From JACPDH01 sp041671505 (GTDB taxonomy: Bacteria; Acidobacteriota; Thermoanaerobaculia; Gp7-AA8): a stretch of 64,000 nucleotides of DNA. The number at the start of each line of letters is the position of its first letter. Positions within the stretch are counted from its first letter, which is position 1. Under the pieces are notes generated by a model. It was not told the DNA's origin, ran no database searches, and saw only the letters and a program-made list of their open reading frames with translations. Shown here one piece after another: positions 60,841-64,000 of this stretch. The stretch covers positions 248,001-312,000 of the forward strand of contig JBAZBK010000001.1 of the NCBI GenBank assembly GCA_041671505.1, written 5' to 3'. Made by a program: the position numbers and the translations under genes.

Positions 60841-63483
60841 ATGGACGTGGCCCCAGGCCGTCGGCTCGGTCCGTACGAGATCGTCTCGCGCATCGGCGCG
60901 GGAGGGATGGGAGAGGTCTGGCGCGGCCGCGACACGCGGCTCGAGCGGAGCGTTGCCATCAAGATCCTCCCTTCGGAGTTCGCCCTCAACGCCCAGTTCA
61001 AGAGCCGCTTCGAGCGCGAAGCGAAGACGATCTCGCAGCTGAGCCATCCGAACATCTGCACTCTCTTCGACGTCGGCCACGAAGACGGGGTCGACTTCCT
61101 CGTCATGGAGCTCCTCGAAGGCGAGAGCCTCGCTGACCGCATCGCGAAGGGGGCACTGCCGCTGCACGAGGTGCTCCGCTACGGCCAACAGATCGCGGAA
61201 GCGCTCGACAAGGCACACAGGCAGGGAGTCGTTCATCGCGACCTCAAGCCGGGAAACGTGATGCTGACGAAATCGGGCGCGAAGCTGCTCGACTTCGGCC
61301 TCGCGAAGTTCACCCAGGTCGAAGTCTCGCTCGACGATGCGACGCAGCAGAAGCCGCTGACGCGCGAGGGGACGATCGTCGGGACCTTCCAGTACATGGC
61401 GCCGGAGCAGCTCGAAGGGCAGGAGGCCGACGCGCGGACCGACATCTTCTCGTTCGGCGCCGTCCTCTACGAGATGGCGACGGGACGCCGCGCCTTCGAG
61501 GGAAAGACGAAGACCTCGTTGATCGCCGCGATCGTGAGCACGCAGCCGCAGCCGGTGAGCCAGCTGCAGCCGCTCACGCCTCCGGGGCTCGAGCACATCA
61601 TCCAGAAGTGCCTCGAGAAGGACGGCGAGGATCGCTGGCAGAGCGCGCACGACATCGCCGAGGAGCTGCGGTGGCTCTCGAGCGTGGGGTCGCAGGCGGG
61701 AGTCGGAGCACCTCTCGTGGCGAGGCGGAAGCGCAGGGAGTTAGGCCTCGTCGCGGCCGTCGCAGTTCTCCTGGTCGCCGCGAGCATCCTCGCCTTTTTC
61801 CTTACCAGGAAGGCGGCTCCGGCGATGGTCTATCGCGCGTCGATCGTCCTTCCGAGCAACATGAACTACTACGCCGGAGCGCCGGCGATCTCGCCCGACG
61901 GGTCGACGCTCGCCTACTCCGCGCCGCTCCCGGGAGGCGAATCCGCAATCTGGATCCGCAGATTCAACGAGCCGAAATCGCGCCTGCTGGAAGGGACCAC
62001 GGGGGGCAGAGTGCCATTCTGGTCACCCGACGGACGCTTCGTCGGATACGCGGGGCCGGCGAAACTCATGAAGGTCGCCGTGGCGGGCGGACAGCCCGAA
62101 GAGCTCGCGGAGAAGGCTGATCCATGGGGTGCGAGCTGGAACAGCGACGGCGTGATCCTCTACACGCCGGGGCGTGAGGGCCCGATCTATCGAACCTCCA
62201 CGGGGGGCGGAGAGCCGAAGCCGGTGACCGACCCGAAATCGTTAGGCCACCGGGCGCACCTCTGGCCGCTCTTCCTTCCCGACCAGAAGCGATTCCTCTT
62301 TCTCGCGGTCCCGGAGGGTGACACCACGAAGAAGTCGGCGATCTGGATCGGCTCCCTCGATCGGGCGGAAAAGCCGGCGTTCGTCGTGAACGCCGACACG
62401 AACTGCGCTTACGTTCGCGACGGATACCTCTTCCACGTTCGCGACGGGATCCTGCGCGCACAACGCTTCGATCCGAAGAGCGGAAAGGTCGAAGGCGACG
62501 CCATATCGATCTCTCCGATTCAAATCTCGAACCTCGGCCTCGCCTCCTACTTCACGGTGAGCGACACGGGAACTCTCGTCTATGTCGAACAGGGGAGCGA
62601 GGATCTCTCGGAGCTCGTCTGGCTCGACCGCCAGGGACGACGGCTCGGCAACGTCGGGATCCCCGGCTACTACTGGTCGCCACGCTTGTCGCACGACGAG
62701 AGAAAAGTCGCGATCGACAAGAGCGATTCGAGCGGCAAGGGCGACATCTGGCTCGTCGAGACGGAACGGCCCGGCCTAACCCGCTTGACGTTCGACCCGT
62801 CGAACGAGAGCTCCCCCGCCTGGAGCCACGACGACCGCACCGTCTTCTACTTCATCACCTCGGGGGGCACGGGAGCGGATCTCTCGATGGTCTCGGTGGC
62901 CGGAGGGGAGCCGAAGCACCTGACCGCGACCGCGGATCGCAGCGAGTTCGTCACGGACGTCAGCCCCGACGGCACGACGATCGCGGTCGAGCAGTCGCTC
63001 GTCGGGAATCAGCGTTCGCAAACCGACATCGCCCTCTTCTCGCTCGCAACGAAAACGATGACCCCGTTTCTCGCCACCCCGGCAGCCGAGGGTGCCGCCC
63101 GGCTCTCGCCCGACGGCAAGTGGCTTGCCTATGTGTCCGACGAGAACGGGCGCACCGAGGTGTTCGTGCAGTCCAACCCGCCGGGCAACGGCAAGTGGCA
63201 GATCTCGACGGCAGGCGGAACTCAGCCCTGCTGGTCGCGCGACGGGAAGGAGCTCTTCTTCCTCTCGACCGACACGAAGATCATGAGCGCGGCGATCACG
63301 ACGGCCACGGGCTTCGAGACGGCGACGCCGGTCCCACTGTTCGCTGTCAGCCTTCGTCCCGACACCCTCGCCCAGTTCGACGTCAGCCGCGACGGACGTT
63401 TCCTCGTGAACAGCATCGTCACCCGCACCGACACGCCGACGACGTTGATCACGGATTGGAAGACGTTGTTTCTGAAGGAGTGA
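60841..63483 (+). CDS. Serine/threonine protein kinase with TolB/WD40-like beta-propeller
   Basis: 880 residues from ATG 60841. The kinase domain (about 10-275) starts LGPYEIVSRIGAGGMGEVWRG, has catalytic VVHRDLKPGNVMLT, LLDFGLAKF and the activation region GTFQYMAPEQLEGQEAD. One membrane helix near residue 305 (LVAAVAVLLVAASILAFFL) separates it from an extracytoplasmic propeller of TolB/WD40-like blades (ISPDGSTLAYS, WSPDGRFVGYAG, LSPDGKWLAYVSDE, CWSRDGKELFFLS). Signals sensed outside would drive phosphorylation of unknown targets. Typical of Acidobacteriota. Confidence 0.95.
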   Translation: MDVAPGRRLGPYEIVSRIGAGGMGEVWRGRDTRLERSVAIKILPSEFALNAQFKSRFEREAKTISQLSHPNICTLFDVGHEDGVDFLVMELLEGESLADRIAKGALPLHEVLRYGQQIAEALDKAHRQGVVHRDLKPGNVMLTKSGAKLLDFGLAKFTQVEVSLDDATQQKPLTREGTIVGTFQYMAPEQLEGQEADARTDIFSFGAVLYEMATGRRAFEGKTKTSLIAAIVSTQPQPVSQLQPLTPPGLEHIIQKCLEKDGEDRWQSAHDIAEELRWLSSVGSQAGVGAPLVARRKRRELGLVAAVAVLLVAASILAFFLTRKAAPAMVYRASIVLPSNMNYYAGAPAISPDGSTLAYSAPLPGGESAIWIRRFNEPKSRLLEGTTGGRVPFWSPDGRFVGYAGPAKLMKVAVAGGQPEELAEKADPWGASWNSDGVILYTPGREGPIYRTSTGGGEPKPVTDPKSLGHRAHLWPLFLPDQKRFLFLAVPEGDTTKKSAIWIGSLDRAEKPAFVVNADTNCAYVRDGYLFHVRDGILRAQRFDPKSGKVEGDAISISPIQISNLGLASYFTVSDTGTLVYVEQGSEDLSELVWLDRQGRRLGNVGIPGYYWSPRLSHDERKVAIDKSDSSGKGDIWLVETERPGLTRLTFDPSNESSPAWSHDDRTVFYFITSGGTGADLSMVSVAGGEPKHLTATADRSEFVTDVSPDGTTIAVEQSLVGNQRSQTDIALFSLATKTMTPFLATPAAEGAARLSPDGKWLAYVSDENGRTEVFVQSNPPGNGKWQISTAGGTQPCWSRDGKELFFLSTDTKIMSAAITTATGFETATPVPLFAVSLRPDTLAQFDVSRDGRFLVNSIVTRTDTPTTLITDWKTLFLKE

Positions 63484-63517
63484 GGGGGAACGCGGAACGC
63501 GAAACGCGAAACGCGCG

Positions 63518-63646
63518 GTGTCATCCCGAGCGCAGCGAGGGATCTGCTAAGCGACGACCTGACCGATTCCTCTCGATTGCTCGATCAGACGAGCGGAAAC
63601 GGTCAGAAGCCCTTCAGCAGATCCCTCGCTGCGCTCGGGATGACAC
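63518..63646. repeat. Long inverted repeat (REPIN/MITE-like), copy 3
   Basis: GTGTCATCCCGAGCGCAGCG ... GGATCTGCTAAG faces CTTCAGCAGATCCCTCGCTG ... GGGATGACAC. Arms are about 35 bp, centre about 55 bp. It follows the kinase gene by 34 bp and could act as its transcription terminator. Confidence 0.8.
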
Positions 63647-63776
63647 AGCGCAGTCCCGTCAATGCCCCGGAAAGCTCCATCCGCCTTCATTCATAGCCTA
63701 ACTCCAGCCTGCTATGGCCTCTGGCCATTGGCCGTTGGCCCTCGGGCCGACGCACCGGCGCTCTCCTTCGCCCCCT

Positions 63777-64000
63777 TCAATCCCCCCGCTCGAGCGCCGC
63801 TCCCGCGGGCGCCGCCGACTGCAGCTGCGCCCTTGCCGATTCCGCATCGCGCAAATATGCGTCCCAGAAGAGGTCGCTGTACTCGAGGATCAGATCCACG
63901 TGCCGCTGATGCTCCGCGTTTCGCGGCTGCAGCTCCGGCAGGTAATCGCGGTCGAGCCGTCCGTTCCGCTTCGCGAGGCTGATCGTCTCGTTGTCCGCAA
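63777..64000 (-). CDS. C-terminus of an unidentified protein, cut by the window edge
   Basis: The last 74 codons of a leftward gene; only the frame ADNETISLAKRNGRLDRDYL ... EHQRHVDLILEYSDLFWDAYLRDAESARAQLQS gives natural-looking sequence. Tails of the type ILEYSDLFWDAYL occur at the ends of dienelactone-hydrolase-like alpha/beta hydrolases, but no catalytic motif is in view, so I do not assign it. The stop is at 63777-63779. About 130 bp of repeat-derived sequence separate it from the repeat at 63518-63646. Confidence 0.6.
   Translation of the reverse strand, partial: ADNETISLAKRNGRLDRDYLPELQPRNAEHQRHVDLILEYSDLFWDAYLRDAESARAQLQSAAPAGAALERGD

Noticed and set aside
1..64000. CRISPR arrays, insertion sequences, prophage genes, rRNA or tRNA genes
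   Set aside because: No regularly spaced direct repeats, transposase or phage motifs, or RNA gene signatures were seen on either strand.

Overview
The window is high-GC DNA with dense gene packing on both strands. It looks chromosomal, from a diderm bacterium of the Acidobacteriota type. This lineage is inferred from the mix of genes: Oar-like TonB-dependent receptors with an N-terminal carboxypeptidase-regulatory domain, a serine/threonine kinase fused to a beta-propeller, DUF255, DUF547 and DUF3187 proteins, and many secreted peptidases. I saw no rRNA, tRNA, CRISPR array, insertion sequence or phage gene.

Layout. 1-8.6 kb: a ferredoxin-reductase-like flavoprotein, a secreted protein ending in a CuA-type cupredoxin domain, a glycoside-hydrolase-like protein, DUF547 and DUF255 proteins, and a compact cytochrome c / PCu(A)C / SCO copper-delivery operon. 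8.7-17.9 kb: a large LtaS-type phosphotransferase with Ig-like domains, a mercuric-reductase-like flavoprotein, a SelD-associated flavoprotein overlapping a radical SAM gene, and a D15-type outer membrane barrel with a DsbD-like N-terminus. 18.1-19.7 kb: a four-gene mer-like operon (merT, merP, a CopZ-like Fe-S protein, a CsoR-family repressor) behind a perfect palindrome that overlaps the first ribosome binding site.

19.8-28.1 kb is a sigma-54 locus. A GAF-AAA+-Fis activator gene lies between two operons: a leftward one (two AhpD-like proteins, an isochorismatase-like hydrolase, an FMN split-barrel protein, a deaminase) and a rightward one (alpha/beta hydrolase, NTF2-like protein, SDR). Each operon has a -24/-12 element and three ACGA-N4-TCGT-type sites. 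The spacings are identical in the two copies: 17 and 23 bp between sites, and 78 bp from the nearest site to the -24 GG.

28.3-33 kb carries the most unusual feature. Two genes of one three-gene operon each contain an in-frame TGA exactly where the family has a conserved cysteine: a DUF3179 protein (CPL becomes UPL) and an AhpD-like protein (CxxC becomes CxxU). Each TGA is followed at about 18-20 nt by a hairpin with G in the first two loop positions, as expected for bacterial SECIS elements. I read both as selenoproteins. A lipoamide-dehydrogenase-like flavoprotein gene diverges from them.

33-48 kb: DUF3187, OsmC, peroxiredoxin, a deleted kinase remnant, DUF1569, two TonB receptors, pirin, a tandem pair of uncharacterised paralogues, a class C acid phosphatase and a GntR regulator. 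48-59 kb: a probable peptide or cyanophycin utilisation region (cyanophycinase, CapA, M28, M14 and M20 peptidases, an enolase-superfamily racemase/epimerase, a YfcC transporter, an AraC regulator). 59-64 kb: an esterase, the kinase-propeller protein and a truncated gene, separated by long inverted repeats.

Across the whole window the 7-mer GTTAGGC (either strand) recurs about every 2 kb, inside and outside genes, and often forces the otherwise rare leucine codon TTA.
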